From NCBI GenBank assembly GCA_047967505.1, contig CM106540.1: DNA of 64,000 nt. One strand, written 5' to 3'. A model generated the notes under the pieces. That model had not been told where the DNA came from. It did not search any database and saw only the letters and a list, made by a program, of their open reading frames with translations. A program made the translations under genes and the position numbers. The DNA is from Dipteris shenzhenensis (taxonomy: Eukaryota > Polypodiophyta > Polypodiopsida > Gleicheniales). This document shows positions 1-11,456 of the stretch, one piece after another (the stretch's first letter is position 1; the number at the start of each line of letters is the position of its first letter).

Positions 1-2203
1 ACAAACAGTTTTTGCACTTGTAGTAGATCTTGCCATTGCCCGATGATCACATGCAGAATGGGATAAGAAAGATAAGTATGCATATCATTTGATCAAGCAA
101 AATGTGCAAGATGTCATGCTAGGACAGCTCAACACCTTCAATACATCAAAAGAAGCATGGGATATGTTTGCAGCTCTCTATGAGTCCAAGAAAACTTCCA
201 AGATTTTCACACTGAGAAACCAAATCAACTAGAGATGAAGAAAGCAAAGCATATAAGTTGTATGATCCCATCAACTGCAAGGTCATTATCTCTAGAGATG
301 TAATCTTTGATGAGGAATCAAAATGGAAAACCTCAAACACACATGAGATAGACGCACCAATTTCACAATTATCTATAAAAAAGGTTGATGAAGAAGAGCT
401 AGAATTGCCAGAAACACCCCAAGCAGAGCCACAACAACTCAGATGGTTTACTAGGGAAAGCAGACCTCCAGCCAGATTGATGTATGCTTAGAAAGGCAAA
501 GCAATTTAGGTTGAAACCACCAACTATGCTCTTATGACTACCATCATGGCTACAAAAGAGCCAGTGTACTTTGAAGATGCAGTAGACAAGCCAGAATGGC
601 AAACTGCTATGAATGAAGAAATGGATGCTTTGTATAAGAATAATACTGTGGAATTATGCGACCTTCCACCAAGAAAGAAGGCCATAGCAAACAAATGGGT
701 ATACAAAGTGAAGTACAATCCAGATGGCAGTATTCAAAGACACAAAGCCAGACTAGTTGCAAAAGGATTTGCACAACAATATGGTTAGGATTATGATGAG
801 ACTTATGCTCTAGTAGCGAAGATGGATTCCACATGATTCTTGATAGCTCTAGCGACACTTAGCAGATGGAATGTGTACGAGCTTGATGTCAAGAATTATT
901 TTCTCAGTGGTTACCTAGACGAGGAACAACAACCAGCATGTTATGTTGAATCGGGAAAGGAGAATAAGGTTTGCCATCTTAATAAAAGTCTCTACGGCTT
1001 AAAGCAAGCACCCAGAAGTTGGTACAGTAGAATCGGTAAGTATTTTGCTGATCTACGATACATAAAATCCAATGCAGATCATACTCTCTACTACAAAGTT
1101 AAAGGGGAAGACATTACTATTGCACTTTTGTACATATTCCCATTGCACTTTTGTACGTAGATGATCTGATTGTGACAAGAAGTGAGGATAGCTTCATCAG
1201 AAAGCTAAAACAAGACTTATCTACAAAGTTCGACATGAAAGATCTTGGACTTATGCTCTATTGGAAGTAAGTTCTGGAGAGATTCAAAAAGCACCTTCAT
1301 GAGTCAGCTCAAATATGTTGACAGTCTCTTGAAGAAGTTTCATATGGCAGATTGCAAGATTGTAGCCACTCCCATGGAATAGAGTTTGAAACTTACAAAA
1401 GATTCAAAAAAGCCTACAATCAATGATAGGTACTATAAGTAGCTCATCGGATCTCTTTTATATCTGACTATCACACGGCCAAATATCTGTTATGCAGTAA
1501 GCTCACTAGCACAGTTTATGGCAAATCCAAAATAGTATGACTGGAATGCAACCAAAAGAGTCTTGAGATACATCAAAGGTATAAGATAGTTTGGGATAGA
1601 ATACAAAGGAAGTCATCCACAGTTACATGGGATATTGTGAGACAGTGACTATGCCGGAGGTCATGAGACCAAGAGATCGGCACAGGGATATGAAATTTTC
1701 CTTGGTCAAGGTGCTATATCATGGTTGTCAAACAAACAGCCAACTATCTCTTTGTCTTCAACTAAAGAAGAATATAGGGCACTCACTACAGATGTAGGTG
1801 AGGCTATATGGCTCAGAAGACTATTGTCAAAAATAGATTACTTTGATAAATCATAGCCAACAACAATATACAGTGATAATCAATTGAAGCATTGGCCAAG
1901 AATCCAATATATCACTCCAAGACAAAGCACATTGATGTTAGAGAGCACTTCATTAGAGAAAGAGTGTTACTTAGTGACATCACATGTAGCATTGTGATAG
2001 CAAAGAGAATGTTGTAGACATCTTTACCAAACCACTCGATAAAGAGCTTTTCGAGAAACACCGACAAGCTCTTGGTTTGATGCAGAGGAAGGACATTCCC
2101 ATTAAAGGGGTGTGATGGAATGTAATGTTTAGTCCTTCTTTGATTCCCCAGAATCATCATCTTGAGGAAAGGCCTACTTCATGATGTTGATCTTGAGGGG
2201 AGG
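1..2203 (+). pseudogene. Copia-1: decayed Ty1/copia gag-pol relic with gag fused to the integrase tail
   Basis: The 5' end reads as a copia gag piece (about 55-230, with WDKKDKYAYHLI and KEAWDMFAALYESK). It passes directly into the segment that follows integrase (255-330, KLYDPINCKVIISRDVIFDE). The zinc knuckle, protease and integrase core are therefore missing. Reverse transcriptase follows from about 534 (KWVYKVKY, HKARLVAKGF, ELDVKNYFLSG, KSLYGLKQAPRSWY) to YVDDLIVT near 1153. RNase H signatures run from about 1640 to 1830 (ISWLSNKQPTISLSSTKEEY, then TIYSDNQ). The frame is cut by many stops (for example 785, 831 and 1158). A purine-rich run at 2191-2203 fits a polypurine tract before the 3' LTR. 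Family assignment is secure; internal boundaries are approximate and the 5' LTR lies outside the window or is lost. Confidence 0.88.
1119..1164 (+). repeat. 23-bp tandem duplication inside the RT active-site region of Copia-1
   Basis: ATTGCACTTTTGTAC begins at 1119 and again at 1142, a 23-bp offset. The duplication throws the frame out just before the YVDD metal-binding motif, so the first copy ends in a spurious IALLYIFPLHFCT tail while the second leads into YVDDLIVT in another frame. It is a simple replication-slippage type lesion. Confidence 0.85.
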
Positions 2204-2491
2204 TTTTGAGAGATCATGTTCAACATCATGTGATCATATGTGCATAGCACCATCATGTGATCATATGTACATAGCACTAACCCAATAGAGAGCTATAAAG
2301 GAAAGGGTTAGATGCCTAACCCTAACCCTAAATGGGTTTGTATATATTCTACATTTTCAACTAAATCTAGTGAACAGTTAGTCATTTGTGGTGTGCTCTC
2401 TAGCTGTGCCCTCTCTCCTCATCTCCACTCTTCTCCTCTCCCCTCCATATTTTGTCATCTTTGTGCAAGCAAATACCATCGGTTAGTTAGT

Positions 2492-2493
<2 letters not shown>
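2204..2493 (+). repeat. Probable 3' LTR remnant of Copia-1, with TATA box and telomere-like box
   Basis: This stretch directly follows the polypurine-like run. It carries a 27-bp tandem duplication (2224-2250 and 2251-2277, unit starting CATCATGTGATCATATG). A TATA-like CTATAAAG lies at 2293-2300 and a second TATATATTC near 2340. A telo-box-like AACCCTAACCCTAAA at about 2318-2331 lies between them. LTR borders are not defined because no second LTR is in the window; the call rests on position plus promoter-like content. Confidence 0.5.
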
Positions 2494-2532
<39 letters not shown>

Positions 2533-2537
2533 CCCCC
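2494..2537 (+). repeat. (TC)n microsatellite followed by a C run
   Basis: About 18 TC dinucleotides run into seven to eight C residues. The open frames crossing it (serine/leucine-rich) are products of the repeat and are not proposed as genes. Confidence 0.97.
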
Positions 2538-3468
2538 TTGTGTGTGGCTTTTCCCCTATTTCTTTGTGTTCTATCTACTCTCACTTTAGAATTTCTCCCT
2601 CTCCCTCTCCCTTCTCTTTGTCTCTTTATGTTTTTTCACTGGTTTTTATTACAAGGCATGGAACTTTTTGTGCGATCAGAAGAAAGAAACCAAGGACAAC
2701 GTATATTTGCAATACAAGAGGGCAACAATATCCGTACATGTTCTATACTTGGTTGCTCACATGAATCTGAGTTATGTGCCAAGATTAGATGTAATGAAAC
2801 AAGGATTATCATGTAGAGAGAAAGAGGAAGCAACGTTAAGATGTCAGTCTCAAGGTGATAAAATCACAGAAAGAGAGGAGCTAATGAAGAGAAGCAATGA
2901 AGATTATGCAACAAGGTTGTTCATCTTTTTAATCAACATACATTAGGTCTAGATGTTGATATAAATAGCAAACATATGCAATTCACTCACTACAATGAAA
3001 GTGCCTATAAGCTCTCAGGAGTTGTTAAAAAAAAAAGCCAATATTATGATGCTAATGAATGGTACCAAAATAGAAACATCTCAAACAAACATTTCTTCCA
3101 CGTCGAGAATGTTAAACATACATAGAAGAAATCTTTATGCAGCTAAATCTCATGGAAATGTACTTTACTAACCAGTGGTAGTACAATGTTGGATTCATAG
3201 TAAGGTTGTATGCTATCATGGTAAAATTATTTACATGTATTCTTGGTCCCATTATTGTACCGATATCATGCAAATATTTGTTTCTCATACCATTGAGTTA
3301 ACACTTTCTTAATGCAGGTCCAGTTCCATACCAAAGTTTTAGTGGTTCCACAAGAATAACAGTATAATTTTACTAAGAATGTGGGTATATATCTGTATTA
3401 CCAATGGAAATGAAATACCAATTTATACCGGTATCATATAAGTAACCTATTTATTTAATTGACACTGC
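2538..3468. other. Stretch with no assignable gene, upstream of transposase copy A
   Basis: Small open frames at 2538-2816 and 2668-2946 have no recognisable domain. A TTGACACTGCAG sequence ending at 3468 looks like a splice acceptor directly before the first recognisable block of copy A. Upstream exons of that element may therefore lie here, but none can be identified by similarity to copy B. Confidence 0.4.
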
Positions 3469-5150
3469 AGGTGGAGGTGTATCTCTTTTTTAAGGAAATG
3501 CACCCAAAGATCAAGATTTGGCAATAGCCATTTGAGAGCTTGAAGCCTTATTTCGTGCATAAACTCAAGGATTGCTACACATGTTGTTGCATTGTATAAA
3601 TTCAGATGTCCTTTTTAAAGGATGCCTTACTTTTGGATTACATGGATGTGCATGTCAATGTGCTTGTGATATCTGTATGGTGGATGGCCATTCAAATGGA
3701 TGCAAATCTACAAATAATTCCTACATGGGTGTCACATCAGTTTGGGAGTCTGTTTTGTGTGCAAACCATCATTCCATGCTCTGAAGTGTGCCATGGGAGA
3801 ATGCATTGACTATGGACCTCAAAAGTTGCCAGTATGTCTAGTTGCGAAACCATTCAACGAACACCCTATAGCTGTGAAGATTTTTGAAGATATAGATGCG
3901 AGATTTACTATTGATGGGAAGCAGAAGAAAAGGAAGCTTCTAACACACATGGACATGTCTTCTAGGGAACTTATTGATCGGTTCAATGCTCACCTGGTGG
4001 ATTTTATCAGGCACAATTTTTTGTACAGATGGCAACAAGCAAAGAAATATAAAGAATGTTTGATAAGGTTGAAGGTTCCTCGAAGATGTGGTTGTATCAT
4101 GCACAGATTTTGTTGAAAACTATATCTTCAAGGTGTAGAATGAGATACAATCCATACATTGGTATTCTAGCCAAATAACAATCTTTATTCACATTTCCTA
4201 CGTTTGTATTGTAGGTGACATCCACAAAACCCATCACTTCTATATATGTAATGATAAGCAACATCATGAAAATCTTTTTGTGCAACATTGTTTCATGCTT
4301 CATCATGAGTGGTTGAACGGTTTTTTTCTACCACTTAAACAACATTGAGTATGGTTAGATGGAGCAACCTCCCAATTAAAAGCTAAAAGGCATTTCTACT
4401 TTGTATCTCGGTACACTTGCAAGACTGGAGTGCAAATGATGTGGAACTTCTTTGGCTTCGGTCATGGGAAGGGTGAGCATGATGGTGCAAGAGCTGTTGT
4501 TAAAAGATCGTTGACTCATGAGCAACTGAAGGAGGATGGTGCAAAGCTGGTGATGTAAGTAGAGATAAAAAATGGGACTAGTCACAATCATTCCATTCTG
4601 TTTCGAGGTTTTCAGATCGTGATGACACAGCCCTAAGAACTAGGAAATTAACATGCTTTTGTAGTGATTGTATGCAACAACTTTGGAGGAGATGTACCAA
4701 TGAATCACATGTATCTAGTTGGAATTACATTAATCTTGAACCATTGGCAGATGACAGTCTTGAGAATGGTTTTGACATGGATGTCATTGATGATGTGACA
4801 TATTTATGACACACTTAGTGATGCCTTGATAATTTTACATTCAATGTAGAAAGGGACAATACATAGAATGTTGACTTTTACATGACCAAGTGCACGAAAG
4901 AGAAAGAAATTGCCACGAGAGTTTTGAAGCCGGCTGGGGAAACATCATTGCCCGAGGCTCCTCCAATCGTGAAAGGAGTTTTCTATGCAAGAAAGGATGA
5001 GCATGCCTATGAATTGTTGCATACCAAGCATGAGTAGTTTATACACTCACAGCTAATTTAGGCCATCAAGTTCCCAATGGTCCAACACATAAGCAATAAG
5101 AGCTTTTTCAGCTTCTCACCTAAGGTACACGAATGCATGTATAACAGCAT
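3469..5150 (+). pseudogene. Copy A of an unnamed DDE-like transposase family
   Basis: Nine blocks occur in the same order as in a second copy at 34968-36950. They are: FFKEMHPKIKIW with FESLKPYFVHKLK (3475-3560); a Cys-rich CACQCACDIC (about 3645); HALKCAMGEC (3775); RELIDRFNAHLVDFIRHNF (3965-4020); TDFVENYIF then NEIQSIHWYS (4103-4165); FVQHCFMLHHEWL (4270-4310); DGATSQLKAKRHFYFVSRY (4358-4414); MMWNFFGFGHGKGEHDG (4436-4486); and CFCSDC (4658) followed by a C-terminal region with TKCTKEKE and YELLHTKHE (4880-5035). Candidate catalytic acids are Asp 4106-4108, Asp 4358-4360 and Glu 4475-4477, all in one frame and 84 and 39 codons apart. Stops and frameshifts make it nonfunctional. I recall similar 'HGKG' proteins as unnamed hypotheticals in other eukaryotes; the family name is unknown to me and the transposase role is inferred. 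Confidence 0.65.
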
Positions 5151-6155
5151 GTCTTAAAAAGTTTACAAGCCTTACACTTGTCTGCATTCTTTCTTGACTC
5201 ATGGATCGAGGGCCACATTGACAAGCACTAAAGGACTGTGAGCCATATTGACAAGAACTAAAGGAATGTGAGCTACTGCAGACTACAAGCTAGAGGGTTG
5301 CATAATATATGACTATGAGACTAATTGCTTTGTAGAAAATTCACATAGCGGCAAAACGTCAAAATGTGCCATTAATTTCTTCTCGTAACATTGATGGGAT
5401 TTTTTTGCGTGACTGATATCTTTTTGTAAAAAAGGAAAATGCTATACAGGTCATATATAAGAGCACTCATGAGTAGGGAGAACTAGCATTGATAGGCATA
5501 CATGTAGCTAGCATGGATAGGGTAGGAGATGATATCTAGTGTATAGCACGACAATAGTCTCTTTTAAATGTTTTGTATTGCTGTGCATTTCATAAATAAA
5601 AAATCTGCTTGTATGAGAGCGCTGATTGCAGGATATAATGAAAAAGACTTTGTCTCCAATGAGATGATCAAATAGTCATTGGAGCTTGGATGTGGACCTT
5701 GGATGGTATGGATGTTGAATTGAGTGAAGACTATGCGCTCTCAAAGGAACTCGTAGTGAAGAGGCAGTGAAGGAAGTGGTCACTAAGGCACTGAAGAAGG
5801 ACCATTGTTGTTCTAAAAAAGACTATAGGTAAGGAGCACTTCGCATGACCACAAATGAAAAGAGAGGCCCATAAGAAATGGAATAGAAGGGATGGCTATA
5901 TTGATGATGGGAAAAGAGCCAATCAACAATTGGAACTTTGTATGGAAAAGAAGGGACGAGAAATAAAGTAATAAAGGGCAGCCAAATCAATTCTTGGACA
6001 TCTTCTTGCTTGTCTCAAGGTTGAAGAGGGCAGTTGATTTCTTGTGAATTTCCATGCATAGTAAGAGTTTTGAAGGGTTTGCAATTGCCTCAGAGGTTAG
6101 GAGATTGGTTGATTCTTGTTCTAAGTTCTATTAGTCAAAGGTAGCTCACAAGGAA
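5151..6155. other. Intergenic stretch with no recognised feature
   Basis: No coding similarity was seen on either strand. Short local duplications occur (for example ACAAGNACTAAAGGANTGTGAGC twice at about 5220-5270), and stops are frequent in all frames. Confidence 0.5.
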
Positions 6156-6545
6156 CACTAAACCTTTGTCTATATAGGGAAAAAAAGGGACTTTACTAGA
6201 TACAATTGAATGTATCTACTAGTAAAAGTCTAGACTAGTAAAATTTGAACATTTCCTAGATCGACTATATAGCAAATAAATTCATTATATAGCAAACCTA
6301 CAATATGATTTTACTAGATTAGATCTAGTAAATTTATCTATATAGAAACCCTTAGCATTGTCTATATAGTTAACAATTTACTACATAATAGCAAATGTAC
6401 TCTATAGTAAAAGTCTATAGATCTTTTGCTATATAGTAAATTATAATCTATATAACAATGCTAAGTTTTCTTGTATTGATAAATTTGCAATAGAATTTAT
6501 CTGTATAGCAAAAATTAAGAATTAATTTATTAAGTAATAAATATA
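6156..6545. repeat. AT-rich cluster of TATAGCAAAT / ACTAGTAAA motifs (left cluster)
   Basis: The motifs CTATATAGCAAA, TATAGTAAA and ACTAGTAAA recur about ten times, some as local palindromes (for example TTTACTAGAT with ATCTAGTAAA near 6310-6335). A related cluster lies at 11457-11830, with the segment ACATTTCCTAGAT plus CTATATAGCAAAT present in both in the same orientation (6249 and 11777). They could be subterminal repeats of a DNA transposon around the minus-strand gene at 7019-9551, but no terminal inverted repeat was found. Confidence 0.5.
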
Positions 6546-7018
6546 GACTTTTTAAAGGTTTTATAGAGTTGCTTTGATTATCTAATGGAAAAGAATAAAA
6601 TTAAAACTTAAACTTCAACATATAATCAATTTATATAAATAGCATAAACTAATCTTTAAAATATGACATAATCACCTAAAGCGTCATAAATAACATAAAC
6701 TCATTTTCAAAGGAAGGACAAAATTAAGGAAAGCATGCCAAGATTCACAAATTCATTTTCAATGAAAGTAAGATCTTGTTACAGATATACCATCAATACA
6801 ATGTTTTATATTCAAAGAGACATTAATTAAAAGAATGTTGAGAGAAAAGACATTGCATTGAAAATGAATAAAAGAGTTCATCCATGTGTCTTTAGATATC
6901 GTTCAAAATAACATGTATCATTCTAATACATGTACATCGTCAAGACACAACATTTTCTTTTCATCTCTATTTACCATAACTTTTACCTCTAAAACCAACC
7001 AATGTACGATACCTTTCC
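6546..7018. other. AT-rich stretch 3' of the minus-strand spliced gene
   Basis: No coding blocks were found. On the minus strand this is the region just after the stop codon at 7019-7021 and would contain the 3' UTR. Confidence 0.4.
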
Positions 7019-9551
7019 TTATTGCATGCAAGCTATGTTCATTTCTACCTTCAGATTTTTAATGTTATAATTAGACTTTAGTGACATGTGCATCTCATCA
7101 ATTGTGTTTAAACCTAAAAATTTCAAGAGAATCGTCTCTTGATCTTCTTCACAAAATTCATAAACCTGAAAAGCATCAACCCAGTAAATTAATAATCCTC
7201 TATACTAATTGATTAAAGAAAGAATGCATTAACTTGAAGTATAACATGTAGCATATGAATCAATAATCTTTCTATGCTAATCTATAAAAGGATAAATGCA
7301 TCATTCTTCAAAGATATCAATTTTCTTGATTTCTTTTAACTTGCAATCTATAAATTAACATTTCTCCCTCCCATATGCATTGCATGTGGAGCGCACCCCC
7401 TATGTTCAGCCCATCATGTGCATCCCCATAGTCCATATGCAGCCCACCTCCTATTTTCTACCCATATGCATCTCATGTTCAGTCCATATGTAATATTCAG
7501 CCCACCCCTATGTTCAGCCCATGTGCATCCCATACATAGCCCATATGCAGCCCATATGCATCCCATATTCAGCCCTTTGCAGCCTGTATCTAATACTCAT
7601 CCCATATGTATCCCATATGCATCCCTTTTGCAAACCATCCCTTATATTCAGCCCATATGCATCCCATATGCAACCCACACCTTGTCTAAATATTCAGCCC
7701 ATACACATCCCATACACAGCCCATATGTAATCCACCCCATATATTCAGCCCGTACATATTCCATATGCAACCCACCTCCTATATTCAGCGCATATGCATC
7801 CCATATTCAGCCCATATGCAGCTCATATCTAATATGCATACCATATGTATCCCATATGCATCCCTTTTGCACACCATCTCCTATATTCAACCCATATTCA
7901 GCCCATATGCAGCCCACAACTTACCTAATCCCTATATTCAGCCCATAAACATCCCATACATAGCCCATACACCCCATATATTTAGCCTGTACAACCTTCT
8001 ATAGTCAGAGCATATGCATCCCATATTCAGCCCATATGCAGCCCATATCTAATATGCATCCCATATGTATCCCATATGCATCCCTTTTGCAAACCATCCC
8101 CTATATTCAGCCCATATGCATCCCATATGCAGCCCACACCTTTCCCAACCCTTATATTCAGCCCATACACATCCCATACATAGCTTATATGCAGCCCACC
8201 CCCTATATTTAACTTGTATTCATCCCATTTACAGCTCATATTCAATCCACCCCCAATATTTAGCCCATATGCATCCCATATGTAGCCCATCTCCTATATT
8301 CAATCCAAATGCATCCCATATCTAAATTCTATATCAATAATCTATCTATACTAATCTATAAAAGAAAGAATGCATCATTCTTAAGTAATATCAACTTACT
8401 TGAGTAGGCATACCATGATGAGAGATGGAATGAATATCCTTCTCAATGTTGATAGCATTCAACTCCTATGTGAAACAAAAATCAAGTAGCAAAGAGTATA
8501 TTTTTACATTAAACTAAAATAGAGAACAACTAGTAAACCCACTTGCAAGTTTTCATAATTCAAGTACTTAAAGTTAAATAGAAACAATAATCAATACCTT
8601 CAACTTTTTTTGCTTTTTTGCATTTTCAGTAGCCTTCTTACTTTGCATATTTATTTTCATCTTCTCGGTCCACTTAAAGAAGAGTAAATAATAAGTTTTA
8701 GATACTTTCATGAGAAAGAAAAGAACAAATTCAATGCAAAAGCATTAACATTAAAATTTTATAAATACATAATGCATACATTTGGCATGCTCTTGCTCTT
8801 TTTTCTAATTGAAATCTCAGCATCATCTAATGAAGTCTCATAAAGGGAAGGCTGAGCCAAATCCTCAACCTATATATTATTTATTTTAAAAGAAAACAAT
8901 CACATATTTATATTTAAAAACGATGAATATGATAAAGAAAATTCCAACATCATGAAATTTCAAACCTGTTGTTTTACTTGCAATAGTTGTATAAAGGTTT
9001 CTTGGGTTGAAAGGCGGTCATCCTAAAATGTATCCTTAAATGTGATCACATTCGATATATGAATTTAAAGAAATCACTTTATAAATCACTAAAAGTTATT
9101 AATAACAACTAAATTATTCATACCTTAGTAAAAGATTCATCTTTTGCTATTGGTAACTCTGGACAATAAGCATTGCCATCTTTTGCAAATAATGATATCT
9201 CTGGATAACAAGCATTATCTTCTTCTCCCTAGGAAAGTTTCCATAAATTCGTATAAATAAATCAAGAAGAAAATAAATACAAATTACGATTCATACGAAT
9301 CATATGATACAAACCGGAATCGAAATTTCACCATTATGCACCAAGTCATATTGACATGGAGTATGAATCTCTTTAAATGGAGAGACCATTTGTTGAACTT
9401 CTACCTATTTTGATTAGTAAAATACTTAGAAATTAGTACAGATATGGTTTTTAATTTTAATCAACTAGGAAAGGAAATTTTAAAAAGAGACAATCAATCT
9501 TACATCTTCCTGCATAGCATGTTCTTCTTTCTCCAACAAAATGGCAGTTTC
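7019..9551 (-). CDS. Hand-assembled spliced gene of unknown function, eight phase-0 exons (5' incomplete)
   Basis: Exons, 5' to 3' on the minus strand: 9551-9504, 9404-9315, 9228-9124, 9022-8966, 8869-8780, 8672-8598, 8465-8400 and 7165-7019 (stop at 7019-7021). Every intron is GT-AG, every exon length (48, 90, 105, 57, 90, 75, 66, 147) is divisible by three, and every exon is open in the same phase, which chance would rarely give. The joined part encodes 225 residues and is rich in Glu and Lys: EKEEHAMQED, EISLFAKDGNAYCPE, QETFIQLLQVKQQ, DDAEISIRKKSKSMPN, KKATENAKKQKKLK and a tail with FCEEDQETILLKFLGLN. No known domain, signal peptide or membrane segment is visible. No start codon was found; the 5' end probably lies beyond 9551. 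It may be the C-terminal part of a DNA-transposon accessory protein, but that is speculation. Confidence 0.6.
7380..8330. repeat. Minisatellite of CCCATATGCAT / CCCATATTCAG units within an intron
   Basis: About 950 bp are built from 10-12-bp variants of CAGCCCATATGCATCCCATA. A higher-order period of about 220-240 bp is visible from CCCTTTTGCA recurring near 7625, 7863 and 8082. It lies inside the 1.2-kb last intron of the minus-strand gene. The HPIHSPYAAHMHP-type open frames it gives on both strands are translation of the repeat. Confidence 0.92.
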
Positions 9552-9659
9552 CTATAACAATTATAATACAATGCATAAGTATTAAATGTATAACAAAACA
9601 TAAAAAATACTTCAAGTTTTTGAAAAAGATGTTATCATAGAAGAGCCCATTTAACACCT

Positions 9660-10770
9660 TTGCAAAATGTCATACCCATTAGACACACACACATATGTTG
9701 GAAGCACACCAATGAATATTTGTAAGGCTCATGCACGATGCATGGTAAGAAATGTGAAAATACCCAAAGATATGCATGCCCGACCATACAAATAATGTGT
9801 GATCGACATCATTATTAAGGCCTCTGTAAAGTATCATACTCATCAGACACACCAACATATGCCAAAAGTAGAACGATGAATATTTTTAGGATTCATGCAC
9901 GATGCATGCTAAGAAATATGGAAATATGCATATGCAATCATCAAAATGATACTTGATCCACATCAAAATTTGTGAGCACAAGGGTACTACTATTGTTAAA
10001 AATTTTGCAAAATATCAAACCGATTGGACATAGACACATATGTTGGATGCACACTAGTGCATATTTGTAAGGCTCATGGGTTTAAATGGTAAGAAATAAG
10101 GAAATACGCATGCCACACTATGCAATTGATATCCTAATGACATCATACTTTGCAAGCATAAGTGTATTATCATAATAAATTCCACTGCAAAGTATTACAC
10201 TCATTGAACACACATACATATGCCAAAATCATATCGAAGCATATTCTTAGCATGATACATGCTAAGAAATATGGAGATATGCATAAGCAACCATGAAAAT
10301 GATACCCGATCCTCATCAAAATTTGTGAGCATTACTATTATGAACACCTATGCAAAATATCAATCCCATCAGACACCCACACATATGTTGGAAGCACACT
10401 AATGTATCTTTGTAAGGCTCATGCACGATGCATGGTAAGACATGCAGAAATACCCATACCTGACCATGCAAATGATATTCGATCAACATCATACTTTGTA
10501 AGTATATGAATATTATCATAGCTAAGGCCACTGCAAAGTATTTCACTCATGGGACACACATGCATATGCTAGAAGTAGACCGATGCGTATTTTTGCATTC
10601 ATGCATGATGCATGCTAAGAAATATGGAAATATGCATATCCATCCATCAAAATGATACCCAAATACTCATCAAAATTTGGGTATTGCTATCATTAACACA
10701 TCTACAAAATATCATACCCATCGAACACACACACATATGTTGGAAGCACAGGAATGCATATTGCAATTTT
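9660..10770 (+). repeat. Satellite array 1: about 170-bp monomers alternating between two subtypes
   Basis: Seven monomers share the order 'CACACATATG... GCATAT... GGCTCATGCACGATGCATGGTAAGAAAT... AAATGATA... CATCAAAATTTGTGAGC... TGCAAAGTATC'. Odd monomers (near 9686, 10025, 10372, 10727) carry TTGGAAGCACAC or a close variant. Even monomers (near 9850, 10205, 10552) carry GCCAAAAGTAGA-type sequence, which gives a dimeric higher-order unit of about 345 bp. The family recurs at 33421-34780 in the same orientation. It lies directly upstream of the known exons of the minus-strand gene. Confidence 0.85.
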
Positions 10771-11456
10771 GTGGTACTATTTCTTGTAAGAAATGGTAGT
10801 AAAAGAAATGGTTGCCATTTTGTGTGGCCATTTGTTCCTCAAAGATGACAGATTAAAAAAAAATTTATAGTCATTCTTATGAAGAAATGGCAGTTCAAGT
10901 AGTGGTTGCCATTTTTAACATGAATATATTTATCTGAAGTATATGGAACTTTGAGGAATGGTTTGAATATACATAAGAAATTAATTAGGCATCATATATA
11001 AGAAAACGAGCATTTATGATTAGCTGCTTGTTGGTAGATGGTAGTTGTCACCTTGTGCACAGATTTGTGCATGCCATAGTGCCATCTGGACTACACATTC
11101 ATTGTCAGAGACCTTCACTGGCAAATATTACAACTTGCACCTTCATTTGCGAATAGTTAATGCTCCTGGAGCTTTGATATCATGTTGAAATGTTTGATAG
11201 TTGGCAATATTTGGTGGAGCGGTGTACTGAGGGTGCCTCAACCCTCAACCACCTAGCTACTCCAAGAAGCCTCGTCCCCAAAAGTGGATATGGGGTACTG
11301 AGGAATCCTATCACCAAGGTGTTATATGTCTCCAACATTAGGCCCCCATTTTGTAGGTGGGATTAAGCTATTGTACCATTTACACATGTCATTACAAGTC
11401 GAGGCTCAATTTGTCCCTCTCTCTATTAACACTTGCACCATCCATACACTCATGAG
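10771..11456. other. Gene-free stretch with AAATGG/CCATTT motif pairs
   Basis: GAAATGGTAGT and TTGCCATTTT recur at about 10790-10915 in both orientations, resembling the subterminal parts of some CACTA-type elements, but no terminal CACTA/TAGTG pair was found. The rest shows no coding similarity. Confidence 0.35.

Noticed and set aside
6156-6179. CACTAAACCTTTGTC as a CACTA-transposon terminus
   Set aside because: No matching inverted ...TAGTG end with a 3-bp duplication was found on the far side (searched to about 12400), and the element's transposase was not seen.
7418-8325. Open frames of 69-176 codons on both strands rich in His-Pro-Ile/Tyr-Ala-Ala
   Set aside because: They are translations of the CCCATATGCAT minisatellite, open in several frames at once, and lie within an intron.
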